The position numbers were made by a program, and so were the translations under genes. Below, in pieces: positions 7,959 to 15,890 of a stretch of DNA of 24,070 nt. The notes beneath the pieces were generated by a model. That model had not been told where the DNA came from. It worked only from the letters and a program-made list of their open reading frames with translations, and did not search any database. Within the stretch, counting starts at the first letter, position 1. The number at the start of each line of letters is the position of its first letter. Origin of the DNA: a virus; IMG/VR virus record IMGVR_UViG_3300033146_000406, positions 1 through 24,070 of that record, one strand, 5' to 3'.

Positions 7959-9914
7959 TTAAAATTTTCCTACAGTTACATCTACTTCCATGTTCGCTAG
8001 CATAGCATCAGTGTCCCCTTGCCTAATAGCCTCCCTCAAAGCTTCTCCATTATCTGCAGAAAGGAGGAGTTGAGCTTCAGCTAACTCCACTAGCCGCTGG
8101 GTAGCACCTGCTACACTCATACCCTGTATGAGAGTGTATAGTTGGCCCATCTTAAAGTCTAGCTTAGTTTCTCTCAGAGCTCTAGTGTTTTCTTTGGTAG
8201 CCTCAGAGTTCCCTGAGAAGACATCAATAATGTAGGGAAGTGCGAGAGAGATGCCTGTTATAGCTATACCCCAGGGCCCTCCTAGTATCCCCAGTAAACC
8301 TTTTCCTACTCTAGCTAGTTTAGATACTCCCCCCACTATCTTAGGCAACTTAGAGCTGACTCCTCGCATGGGGGTTAGTAAAGGCTGTACAGGAATGACC
8401 CTTTTGTTATACGACTTTAAACCATTAGCCGCGTAGGAGTCATAGGACCTATTCATCCTCCCCCAATACGGTCCATGAGGGCCGCTAGTTAAACTGGAGG
8501 AAGGACCGCTAGCAGGTCCCCTGGGGTAGCCTGTAAAAGGAGTTACTAGCCCAGCCATACTGGGGACAGCCCCAGTCTGTGCTAAAGCACCTATATAGTT
8601 AGCAGCCCCTATCCTAAGCTTTCGTAATTGAGAAACAACTAGGGCTAAACCTCCTAAGGCAGTAGTGACTGCTATAATTCCTACTGCCACTTTAGTAAGG
8701 AAAGACCCTACAGGAGTCTCGATAAACTTTGTTACCCCTTGTAAAATAGAACTAAGCCCTGTAAGGAAGGAGTGAAGCTGGGGTCCTAGAGCCTCTGTAA
8801 TAGTTACTCCCAGTACAGAAAAGGAGTCTCCCAAGATTTTGATATCCCCTAGTAAAGTGTCCATCATCATCGCCATAGTCCCGGCAGCAGTCCCAGAAGT
8901 AGATGGGTCAGTAAGAGACTCGTAGAACCTCTTAACCTCGCCCAAGTTATTAAGGAGAGTTGCTCCTGCCCTTTTACCTCTAACTCCAAAGATAGCTTGC
9001 AAGATGTTCTGTTGCTCAATCGAACCCAGATCTACCATCCTGGACTTTATCTTTCCCAAGATTTCCCACATGGGGAGTAGATCCCCAGTAGTAGTTAGGA
9101 TGTCTTTCTTAGATAAACCCAACTGAGCCCAAGCAGCTTTGGATTTCTTAGTAGCGCCAGATCCTAGAGAAGCAGCAATATACCTCATAGAGTTCTCTAT
9201 CGCAGTACCTGCCATAGACCCTTGTATACCCGCATTTCCTAAGGCCATTATCTGGGCGATAGTTTCCTCGGGTATGATCTTTAAGCTTCGAGAGGTAGCC
9301 GCAACGTATCTAATAGAGTTGCCTAAGTCTACTAAAGATACGTTAGCTGATGTAACAGCCTTAGTCAATACGTCAGCAATCTGTGTAGAGTCTTTCCCAG
9401 ACCAGTCAAAAGCTTTCTGGGCATTAGTAAGGATATCAGCAGCACCCCCTTTCCCAGCTAATGGGGTCATAGTAGCACCCGCTAGGTTAGCAGCATCAGC
9501 AATAGTAGCCTTAATCTTAATCATGCTCTGGCCCGCCATCGCCATAAAACGCATCCCAGAAGCGATCTCTCTAGGGTCGAATATAGTCCTTAAACTGAGT
9601 TGCTTGGCTACCTTGGTAAGGTCTGTTAAGCTGCTGGTTGTACCTCGAGTAATCGCTTGTACACTTTTCATTGTATACAAGAACTCAGCCCCACTTTGTA
9701 CCATGGAGCTTAGCCCTCGTAAAGCTGCTACCCCAGCAGTGGTTACTCCTAGAGCTATGTTACGGGTATTAGTTAAAGTAGTCTGGACTTGTGCAAACTC
9801 TTTTCGGTAGCCCGCTAAGGCTGCCGACATCCTGCGAGTAGGCCCTGAAAACTGGTCCTTTAAAACTACCCTAACTCCGAGGGCTAACTGTCGGTTATTT
9901 GCTCCTAATAGCAT
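7959..9914 (-). CDS. tail tape measure protein
   Basis: This 651-residue protein has the layout of tail tape measure proteins, which set tail length and pass down the tube during infection. A helical N-terminus (DQFSGPTRRMSAALAGYRKE) leads into a TP901-type core at about 75-330, with FLYTMKSVQAITRGTT, EIASGMRFMAMAGQS, ANVSLVDLGNSIRYVA and IMALGNAGI. A strong hydrophobic stretch lies at about 405-430 and another near 545-575, either of which could enter the host membrane. A Gly/Pro/Ser-rich linker (about 440-520) separates them. At roughly 0.15 nm per residue, the length implies a tail near 100 nm. The C-terminal end (LAEAQLLLSADNGEALREA) is helical. The preceding frameshifted chaperone supports the call. 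Confidence 0.88.
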   Translation of the reverse strand: MLLGANNRQLALGVRVVLKDQFSGPTRRMSAALAGYRKEFAQVQTTLTNTRNIALGVTTAGVAALRGLSSMVQSGAEFLYTMKSVQAITRGTTSSLTDLTKVAKQLSLRTIFDPREIASGMRFMAMAGQSMIKIKATIADAANLAGATMTPLAGKGGAADILTNAQKAFDWSGKDSTQIADVLTKAVTSANVSLVDLGNSIRYVAATSRSLKIIPEETIAQIMALGNAGIQGSMAGTAIENSMRYIAASLGSGATKKSKAAWAQLGLSKKDILTTTGDLLPMWEILGKIKSRMVDLGSIEQQNILQAIFGVRGKRAGATLLNNLGEVKRFYESLTDPSTSGTAAGTMAMMMDTLLGDIKILGDSFSVLGVTITEALGPQLHSFLTGLSSILQGVTKFIETPVGSFLTKVAVGIIAVTTALGGLALVVSQLRKLRIGAANYIGALAQTGAVPSMAGLVTPFTGYPRGPASGPSSSLTSGPHGPYWGRMNRSYDSYAANGLKSYNKRVIPVQPLLTPMRGVSSKLPKIVGGVSKLARVGKGLLGILGGPWGIAITGISLALPYIIDVFSGNSEATKENTRALRETKLDFKMGQLYTLIQGMSVAGATQRLVELAEAQLLLSADNGEALREAIRQGDTDAMLANMEVDVTVGKF

Positions 9915-9941
9915 AACGAATAAATAGTATCACAAGCTTTA

Positions 9942-10828
9942 TTAGCCTATGGTTTTCTTGATGTGTGCTTCTTGAAAGTCGTTGTATTCATCGATTAGGT
10001 TTGAAAACCTTTTAACCCTTGACGTCCCCATTTGTAAGAAGTCTGCCCAAGAGATCATAAGGTGTCCTACACAAAGCTTGTGATATAGAGCTTCTAGATC
10101 TTCGTTGGGAAGAAAAAATCAACTATCCCCAGGATTGAAAGGTCTAAAACCTCTCCCGTATAAGGGTTACTGATTGTGACTAGGCCCTGTACTTCGGGGT
10201 CCAATTCTGTAGCTTTACCCCGGATAGTTACCATCTCTCTAGCAGAAAGCTGGCCGAAGTTTTTTACCCTCTTAAATTCCCCAGCGATCTCCATAGATAG
10301 GTTCCTGGCAGATAGCTGCTGATTAATGGAACGTTGGCTAGGGGGTAGCTCCAGTAAGTATGCTTCTCCTTCTCCTGTGAGGAAATCCATTTGGAATTTC
10401 TTGTCTCCTACTACGAATTCTATCTTATCCATATTTTCAGGATACGGAAGAATTCTCTGGTCAAAGTATTTTGGATCATTCTCTTCCGGAACAGGCTTAG
10501 TGTAATCCCAAATGTACTCAGATAAATCAACTGCATATTCTTCGGGTTTTTGGCCTTCTTCCCAAGCATGTGTAAAGTATAGGATAGGACTCAAAGAGAA
10601 GATCCTAGAAGAAAGTATAGTGAAGTACTTATCACGCAATAACATCTTCTTTACTTTAGTTGGGGATGGTTTCCCTAAATCTCCTCCTACAATAATGGTA
10701 GAAACAAACTGGTTGATAATGTCATAGTCTCGAGCTGTTGCTCCGGAAAACAGGTCATCATCTGCACCAGTTGTCTCTCTAATCTCTAGCTTTAAGCCAG
10801 AGGGTGTTAAAATCTCAGTTGTTTTCAT
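9942..10828 (-). CDS. tail assembly chaperone, -1 frameshift extended form
   Basis: Ribosomes slipping back one base on T TTT TTC (10118-10112) read 56 further codons to a TAA at 9944-9942, giving a 295-residue fusion (239 zero-frame residues plus the extension). The extension begins LPNEDLEALYHKLCVGHLMI and continues SWADFLQMGTSRVKRFSNLI, with a charged helical end before the stop. The heptamer is in the correct X XXY YYZ phase. The -1 frame stays open from the slip until 28 bp before the tape-measure start, filling what otherwise would be a gap of nearly 180 bp. This is the classic G/GT arrangement, in which the long form binds the tape measure. A conventional single-frame annotation omits it. 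Confidence 0.85.
10094..10828 (-). CDS. tail assembly chaperone, unshifted form
   Basis: This is the 244-residue zero-frame product between the tube and the tape measure, the position of tail assembly chaperones (lambda gpG-like). The sequence is acidic and helical with strands: TPSGLKLEIRETTGADDDLF near the N-terminus, a tyrosine- and proline-rich middle (about 105-125), and a C-terminal end STLGIVDFFFPTKI-type tail (SILGIVDFFFPTKI). It stops at TAG just beyond a T TTT TTC slippery heptamer at 10118-10112. Most ribosomes would make this form and a fraction the extended one. Chaperones of this kind bind the tape measure and recruit tube subunits. The TAC assignment rests on the frameshift, size and gene order. 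Confidence 0.85.
   Translation of the reverse strand: MKTTEILTPSGLKLEIRETTGADDDLFSGATARDYDIINQFVSTIIVGGDLGKPSPTKVKKMLLRDKYFTILSSRIFSLSPILYFTHAWEEGQKPEEYAVDLSEYIWDYTKPVPEENDPKYFDQRILPYPENMDKIEFVVGDKKFQMDFLTGEGEAYLLELPPSQRSINQQLSARNLSMEIAGEFKRVKNFGQLSAREMVTIRGKATELDPEVQGLVTISNPYTGEVLDLSILGIVDFFFPTKI
10112..10118 (-). promoter_or_regulatory. programmed -1 frameshift site (T TTT TTC)
   Basis: On the minus strand GAT TTT TTC contains T TTT TTC in exact zero-frame phase, 15 bases before the zero-frame TAG. A -1 slip re-pairs both tRNAs on TTT. A weak 5-bp hairpin (CACAA/TTGTG) lies about 30 nt downstream, but no clear stimulatory structure is visible. Confidence 0.85.
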
Positions 10829-10857
10829 TCTCTTATTATTTATGTGAAATTATTTGC

Positions 10858-11376
10858 TTAAGCGAGCCCACCCGTAGGGTTAGTTCCCCTACCTACCGGA
10901 GGAGTATTAGACATAGCCTGGACAGCGAACTCAAGAGATTCTACCACATTCTCTGAAGCAGTGGCTGAATACTCTCTACCATTTATCTTAGTAACCCAGC
11001 AACCTTCTAGGAAGCGAGTACTAGTGGGGACAGCAACGTTATTAACCCATACTACCTCGTCGACCCTTATCATAAGCTCGTATAGTTCGGGATGGCCAGT
11101 ATTCCCATTTAAAGGGTCTTGGGCAGCCAGCTGGAGATTAAAGAAGAAGTCATTAAAATTGGTGTCTGTGGGAATAATATGGTCGACTGTTAGAACCCCT
11201 GTGGAGAATAGGCCGGGAGACTTATAAGTAGTGTTCCCCTCCCCATGTTCTACTGGCTCGATATTAGTCTCGGGCATAGTGACGTCTTGTGCTCCAAAAC
11301 TTTGGATATCAGGACGATCCATTATGGTGATCTTGAAGTTAAACTTCTTTCTTGGATTTTTTATTGTTCTTGACAT
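10858..11376 (-). CDS. tail tube protein
   Basis: This 172-residue protein matches gp19/Hcp-like tail tube subunits, which form the inner tube through which DNA passes. The N-terminus KKFNFKITIMDRPDIQSFGA is followed by MPETNIEPVEHGEGNTTYKSPG, the loop typical of these tubes. Then come TGVLTVDHIIP with the helix NFNDFFFNLQLAAQD, and a last-third strand sequence LEGCWVTKINGREY and SLEFAVQ. Length and order (after sheath, before chaperone) agree. A 39-bp gap with no evident signal separates it from the sheath gene. Confidence 0.88.
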   Translation of the reverse strand: MSRTIKNPRKKFNFKITIMDRPDIQSFGAQDVTMPETNIEPVEHGEGNTTYKSPGLFSTGVLTVDHIIPTDTNFNDFFFNLQLAAQDPLNGNTGHPELYELMIRVDEVVWVNNVAVPTSTRFLEGCWVTKINGREYSATASENVVESLEFAVQAMSNTPPVGRGTNPTGGLA

Positions 11377-11415
11377 GATATTGTGATTTTAAAAGATTAA
11401 GATTTCCGTTTTGGC

Positions 11416-12948
11416 CTAGCTGATGGTTATCTGAGTCCCAGATAATTCAATATCTATCTCTATCTCTATCATAGGAGAAACAGTGACAGCCTTTAGCTTG
11501 GCTTTGTACTTTCCATTAGCTACGTCTGTAGGATTGTTAACCTCCAGGTCATCCAAGGAAGTAGCAAATTGGTCCCCAATCCACTCATACCCGTATAGGG
11601 CAACATCCCCAACTAAGCTATCCAAGAAAGGAGTTACAGTTGTATACATGGCGGCCCATTGAGTAGGGTGGTTAGGCTTAGTAAGGAACGGACGAAGGTA
11701 CTGCCTTAGCATTTTCTTTATGTAAAGTTCCAAGAATACAATGGTTAAAAACTTGGATGTGTTATCCTTCGAAACCATCGAATAGAAGTCCCATTGGGTA
11801 ATTGCCCCGTCATCGTTCACCGCCATGTTTCCGCCAGAGTTAGCAATAAGGTTTCTGTCGGCCATACTAGCAGGAGATCCAAAATCATTAACAACCCGGA
11901 TAGCCTGTGAAAAATCTCCATTAGTATTCGTAGGAGAAACCCAAACCCCGTTATCAGTATGGGAAGTAGCTACTATCCCTAGAAGTTCTCCCATTGTGTA
12001 AACTTCTTTTGTTCCCCCGTTTACTGGGTCGATAACCTCTACCCCTCCTCCGAAGCTTCCCGAGAAACGGTTTCCGATCAGAGTGTCCAAGTGTTGGGTA
12101 ATCTCTGTAGCTGTATCTAAGGTGTTTGAGAATGCGTAGAAGTATATTAAGTCTTCCCTCTGGGTTGCATATCCTTTTCCTACTTGGAAGATATTTACGA
12201 TCTCTGCCTCACTAACTGCAGGAGTAGCAATCACAAAGGAATCTGAGTAAGCATCAAAAGCGTGTAACCCAGTCTTGTTCACTGAGCTTCCTGCATAGTG
12301 GCCTTCATCAATGGCAAGATCATCTACCCCACCTGCTGCTTTCTGTTCCTGGTTCATAGGAAGAAGATCTCCCCCTATAAGGCCCAAGTCTGCGTAGTGT
12401 ACATCCACGAGGGCAGAGTTATCTACCACGGGCTTTAGCCAAGTGTAAGGGGCAGCGGGGTCTGCAGCCTTTACAAGGTTTTCGTATAATTCGATAATAG
12501 TCTGGTCACCATTGATAGATTGCACCAAGAGGGAAACCGTCAGATTAAAGTGATCAGGATGTAGGTCCGTGGCCTTAGCCACTGTCACTGTCAAATTATC
12601 ATTGTATTTTTCCCCAACCCCTTTAGAACTGAAAGAAGCAAGTACTTCACTAGTGGGGTTTTCGATAGAAGCAGTTGCAGGCAAAGAGCCATCGCCAGTG
12701 ATTTTACAAACCCTAAGCATTGCACCAGCAGTGAGGGCTAGTTCACAAAGCAGTGGGAAGTCGGAATGGTTATTAGGACCACCATATAATCTTTCGAATT
12801 GCTCCACAGAAGTGATAACATCTTCGGGGTTATTTGGAATCCCATACTCTGTTTCACCAGCTACAAACATGATCCCCAGGGGAACAGTAGGTTCTATAGC
12901 TGATACGTTTGACACGTTGAATTTAAGGTGGGCTGTATTTTTTGCCAT
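11416..12948 (-). CDS. tail sheath protein
   Basis: The 510-residue protein has the layout of contractile tail sheaths. The N-terminal arm (EPTVPLGIMFVAGETEYG, then PEDVITSVEQFERLYGG) is a common opening. A variable middle follows (about 70-330). The conserved C-terminal region begins near residue 370 and includes the LELYIKKMLRQYLRPFLTKP helix, a WAAMYTTVTPFLDSL segment and a strand-rich end (VSPMIEIEIDIELSGTQI). Sheath subunits stack around the tube and contract to drive it into the cell. The gene directly precedes the tube gene, as in myoviruses and contractile injection systems. It starts at an ATG with an A-rich leader, 15 bp after the previous gene. Confidence 0.9.
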   Translation of the reverse strand: MAKNTAHLKFNVSNVSAIEPTVPLGIMFVAGETEYGIPNNPEDVITSVEQFERLYGGPNNHSDFPLLCELALTAGAMLRVCKITGDGSLPATASIENPTSEVLASFSSKGVGEKYNDNLTVTVAKATDLHPDHFNLTVSLLVQSINGDQTIIELYENLVKAADPAAPYTWLKPVVDNSALVDVHYADLGLIGGDLLPMNQEQKAAGGVDDLAIDEGHYAGSSVNKTGLHAFDAYSDSFVIATPAVSEAEIVNIFQVGKGYATQREDLIYFYAFSNTLDTATEITQHLDTLIGNRFSGSFGGGVEVIDPVNGGTKEVYTMGELLGIVATSHTDNGVWVSPTNTNGDFSQAIRVVNDFGSPASMADRNLIANSGGNMAVNDDGAITQWDFYSMVSKDNTSKFLTIVFLELYIKKMLRQYLRPFLTKPNHPTQWAAMYTTVTPFLDSLVGDVALYGYEWIGDQFATSLDDLEVNNPTDVANGKYKAKLKAVTVSPMIEIEIDIELSGTQITIS

Positions 12949-12963
12949 GATAAGAGATTTATG

Positions 12964-13641
12964 TTATGAAATAATAATTTCTGTTCTATGTGGGTCAGCC
13001 GAGATACCCAAATAATTGGATAGAGTGATCTCAACTGTAATTTCATTAATGGGAGGCTGAGTACCTATAACCTCTTCTCCCATGAGGATTACGTCCGGGA
13101 CCATATAGGTTATCATCCTACCTAGCATCCCGAGGCTCTCTTTAGGAAGAGAGACTGTAGAGTCTAACTTTACTAGGAAGTCTGGTTCTGTAACTTCAGA
13201 GTAAAACCCTATGTACCCTAGTACGGGAAGAGCTCCATAGATGATTTCTAGCCCTGTCCTAAGTACTTCCTGGTTTTCGGCTAGTAAGGAACAGTCTAAG
13301 TAATATTCATATGTCAGAGCCTGAGTCATAGTAGTGACCCCCGTATCGGAGTCTACCTGGGGGGTTGCATCCAAACCCGTATCCCCCGGTACTAACGTAT
13401 TAAAGTCCAGGACTATCCTAGCATATTTTTCCTCTCCTCTATGGAAAGCTGCCTCCGTACCAAAGATCTCAAAAGCGAAGCCCTTAGTAGCCTGTATCTG
13501 AGCTAGAGCAACCTTGTACTGTTCCAACCCAGCAGGCGAGTCTGGGAAGGTAGTTATATCTGGGGTTACTCCCGCTGCTACTGCCTTCAGCCGAATAGCT
13601 TCGAATATACTTCTATCGATATGCTGTATTTGTAATCCCAT
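12964..13641 (-). CDS. probable tail terminator protein
   Basis: This is a 225-residue protein just before the sheath gene. The N-terminal helix (MGLQIQHIDRSIFEAIRLK) and a mix of strands including GEEKYARIVLDFNTLVPG and LTYEYYLDCSLLAENQEV fit the alpha/beta ring proteins that cap the tail tube and join it to the neck (gpU/gp15-like). The position, directly after gp10-like and before sheath and tube, is the main evidence. Strong motifs are absent, so family membership remains uncertain. The ATG overlaps the preceding gene stop by one base, suggesting coupling. Confidence 0.5.
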   Translation of the reverse strand: MGLQIQHIDRSIFEAIRLKAVAAGVTPDITTFPDSPAGLEQYKVALAQIQATKGFAFEIFGTEAAFHRGEEKYARIVLDFNTLVPGDTGLDATPQVDSDTGVTTMTQALTYEYYLDCSLLAENQEVLRTGLEIIYGALPVLGYIGFYSEVTEPDFLVKLDSTVSLPKESLGMLGRMITYMVPDVILMGEEVIGTQPPINEITVEITLSNYLGISADPHRTEIIIS

Positions 13642-14213
13642 TACCTTATGCCTAGTTTATCCAATCTTTTACCAATTGCTCCCAAGAGATTCTTAGTAAG
13701 GTTACGATGTCCCCCCATTTTACTGTAGGTTGCATTCCATAGAGGCCTAGCGGGTTGGTTCCATTTACCACCTTCGAATATCAGAGCATATTTGTTTAGC
13801 CTGTACCCTCCCCTAAAAGACTTCCGGTTTAGGTCTCCAGGGCTGTAAGTTAGAGACACTGAGTATCCCTTTTGTATTATTCGTAGATTCCTTAGAGCGT
13901 CTAGATATACCCCAGATTTGTGGCCTACAGAGAAGCCTGGGCGACTATACCCGGGGGAGTGTTCTTCAAAAGGCATCCCTACGGATGTACCTTCAGATAA
14001 TAAGCCCCCTACTAATTTTATTTTATAGCGTTGTAACCAATCCCTTTGCGCTTTAGCTAAGTCTCTCTTTAGGCTTAGCCCAGTACTACGCCCACTTAAA
14101 TACCTTAGAAACTTATCCAGCTTTACCCAATCTCCCGTAAATTCAAATTCTACATCCCCGATAGGAGACCTAACCCCTAAGCTCTTTTGATATGAAGAGA
14201 AGCTAAATGCCAT
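13641..14213 (-). CDS. neck / tail-completion protein (HK97 gp10-like)
   Basis: This 190-residue basic protein carries features of the HK97 gp10-type neck protein. An amphipathic helical N-terminus (DLAKAQRDWLQRYKIKLVGG) is followed by a Ser/Gly-rich middle with SPGYSRPGF. The characteristic RPLWNATYSKMGG, with PARP immediately before it, lies near residues 155-170. The stop overlaps the next start by one base (TAATG). Such proteins line the head-tail joint between the stopper and the tail terminator. It is preceded by the stopper candidate and followed by the tail-terminator candidate, the standard order. Confidence 0.6.
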   Translation of the reverse strand: MAFSFSSYQKSLGVRSPIGDVEFEFTGDWVKLDKFLRYLSGRSTGLSLKRDLAKAQRDWLQRYKIKLVGGLLSEGTSVGMPFEEHSPGYSRPGFSVGHKSGVYLDALRNLRIIQKGYSVSLTYSPGDLNRKSFRGGYRLNKYALIFEGGKWNQPARPLWNATYSKMGGHRNLTKNLLGAIGKRLDKLGIR

Positions 14214-14663
14214 CTATGGTCTTGATTCTTTCCCAGATAATCCTGGGGCTCGTTTTAAGATGAGTAGGAATAACTGGGGAGAGCCAGAGGTCTGAGCTAC
14301 ATCTGTGTCTCCTCCTGCCAGGTATTTAACCCCGTTTATTTCGAATTGGTCATTTCCTATTTCAATGTTTGCATTTCCTGCCTGGTTCAATAGCCCTAGC
14401 TCAGTTAGCTTATCTTTGTGCATATAGACTGCGCAATCTTCTCTGTCGACTGTTCCTGTAGAATAGGTTTTATCAGCAGGCCATCTTGCGTAGTAGTTAT
14501 AATCCACGAGACAAGGGACACTGTAAGATTTGGTCTGGAAACTGTCTCCCTCTCCATATCTAGAAATCCCCCCTATTTTCTTTTTCCAAACTAGAACCTC
14601 ATTAAAGTTCTCTTCAGAAAAGTCCTTTAGGATTTTGTTAAACTTAGCCCAGGGTACTGTCAT
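14214..14663 (-). CDS. probable head-closure (stopper) protein
   Basis: This 149-residue protein is a candidate for the ring that closes the head after packaging, gp16/gpFII-like. The evidence is its size, its place between the connector and the gp10-like protein, and its beta-rich composition (YSVPCLVDYNYYAR, VDREDCAVYMHKD, DQFEINGVKYLAGG). The N-terminal 20 residues look helical. It overlaps the connector gene by 4 bp (ATGA) and the following gene starts immediately after its TAG stop. No individual motif identifies the family, so the assignment is mainly by gene order. Confidence 0.5.
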   Translation of the reverse strand: MTVPWAKFNKILKDFSEENFNEVLVWKKKIGGISRYGEGDSFQTKSYSVPCLVDYNYYARWPADKTYSTGTVDREDCAVYMHKDKLTELGLLNQAGNANIEIGNDQFEINGVKYLAGGDTDVAQTSGSPQLFLLILKRAPGLSGKESRP

Positions 14664-15436
14664 AACTTATTCTGAAACTCAGGAGTGACCAGGTATTTAT
14701 GTTCATAAGAACTGTCAGAGCTATACATAACCGAGATCACTGTAGGAGAATCGTCACACCCGTGGAAGTGGATATGGTATAGGGAAGCTAATCCACATAG
14801 CTGAGACATAAATATTTCGAAAGGCATACCATCTCCAAGGATAGTACGGAGGGTAGTGGTGGGGTCTGCGAAGTCAACTTCAGTGGGACCTGTCACTATC
14901 TTAGTACTAACACCAGCGCCTCCACTGGCATCTAAGGCAGTAGAGGTTGCAGCTATCATCATCAAATCCCGGACTATTAGGTAAGAGATTAGGAGGTTTG
15001 CTTGGTGGGGGTATACTAATTCATTGTAAGTGTCTTCTATTGGGACTCCGGCTACCGGGCCTACTATTGCTTGCCATTTCCTTTTCAGGGCATCGAATGT
15101 ATCCTGGTCTAGTTCGTATCCAGGAGTTAATAGGGCAACAGTTTGTCCAATATCCCGAAATATGATTATCCCAGTATTAGTAGTGGTAAGTTCTACCCTA
15201 GCTACGATCTCGTCTGTACTCTTTAACTTCAACTGTACTTGGAAGTACCTGGCTGGAGCTAGTGTAAGAGTAAAGGGGTTATCATCTGACTCAATGGGTG
15301 AGGTCCCGTAAGCGGGAGAATCGATCACCCAAGAAGTTGCATTAGGAGTAGCCGTTACAGGATACACAGTAGCATCTGTTAGGGTCAAATCTAACCCCAC
15401 AAACTTCATCGCTATAGAGTAGAACTTACTGGCCAT
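14660..15436 (-). CDS. head-tail connector (gp6/gp15-like adaptor)
   Basis: The core (about residues 105-195) matches the helical gp6/SPP1 gp15-type adaptor that docks under the portal. It starts with helix DTFDALKRKWQAI, continues through NLLISYLIVRDLMM and a Gly/Ser-rich loop, and has the hallmark TKIVTGPTEVDFADP near 180-193. The protein is 258 residues, whereas simple adaptors are about 100-150. It has an extra beta-rich N-terminal domain of roughly 95 residues and a C-terminal extension of about 55 residues (from FEIFMSQLCGL). These may be additional surface or neck-binding domains. It overlaps the next gene by the ATGA arrangement, consistent with coupled translation. Confidence 0.65.
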   Translation of the reverse strand: MASKFYSIAMKFVGLDLTLTDATVYPVTATPNATSWVIDSPAYGTSPIESDDNPFTLTLAPARYFQVQLKLKSTDEIVARVELTTTNTGIIIFRDIGQTVALLTPGYELDQDTFDALKRKWQAIVGPVAGVPIEDTYNELVYPHQANLLISYLIVRDLMMIAATSTALDASGGAGVSTKIVTGPTEVDFADPTTTLRTILGDGMPFEIFMSQLCGLASLYHIHFHGCDDSPTVISVMYSSDSSYEHKYLVTPEFQNKL

Positions 15437-15439
15437 GAT

Positions 15440-15790
15440 TTAGTCTTCTTCAGGGTAGTCTTCCTCAACTGAGCGGAGGAACTTAACCAGGTCAAGTTTG
15501 GTTTTTTGCTTCTCAGCTACTTCCAAATCTTGTTCTGTTAAGAACCCATACTCTTCCATGATCTCGTTACGAGTCTTCTCCATTAAAGGATCCTGAATTT
15601 CTTCGGGTTCTTTCTTACCCTTGATCTCGTCCTTAGTTGCCCTTACTAGGGTTCCTACTGCTAAAGCAGCTTTAACGCGAGAGTTGTTAAAATCCATTTT
15701 AACGACTTCTCCGGGGAAGGCAGATGTCCTAGTGCTTAGGTCATAAAAATGCCTAGCATTCTTTCCCAATTTTACTGATACTTTTGCCAT
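15440..15790 (-). CDS. hypothetical protein, small acidic neck-region protein
   Basis: I do not recognise this 116-residue protein. The first half is basic and mixed (MAKVSVKLGKNARHFYDL, then a run of short strands). The second half is helical and strongly charged, with a KKEPEE stretch near 60 and an acidic C-terminus (SVEEDYPEED). It is the first gene after the capsid terminator and lies 3 bp upstream of the connector gene. In related phages this slot holds small head or head-tail joining proteins. A virion or assembly role is plausible from position only. Confidence 0.6.
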   Translation of the reverse strand: MAKVSVKLGKNARHFYDLSTRTSAFPGEVVKMDFNNSRVKAALAVGTLVRATKDEIKGKKEPEEIQDPLMEKTRNEIMEEYGFLTEQDLEVAEKQKTKLDLVKFLRSVEEDYPEED

Positions 15791-15816
15791 ATTGCTTCTG
15801 TTTAATATTTAAAGAT

Positions 15817-15868
15817 TAAAGAAAAGGGCCCAACAAGGGAGTGGTCTACCGGCCTCCCAAGGGCCCTT
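15817..15868 (-). terminator. rho-independent terminator after the major capsid gene
   Basis: On the minus strand an 8-bp outer stem (AAGGGCCC, with its complement GGGCCCTT) and an inner GGGAG/CTCCC pair form a hairpin. A T-rich run (TTTTCTTT) follows downstream in the direction of transcription. It begins 22 bp after the capsid stop codon and ends before the next gene, so it should end or attenuate the capsid transcript and lower expression of the neck and tail genes. Confidence 0.88.
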
Positions 15869-15890
15869 ATTCTATCATTATGAAAATTTC

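Noticed and set aside
9139-9810. Long plus-strand open frame of about 220 codons inside the tape measure gene
   Set aside because: It is the antisense of a clear tape measure protein and reads as a low-complexity hydrophobic translation without any family signature.
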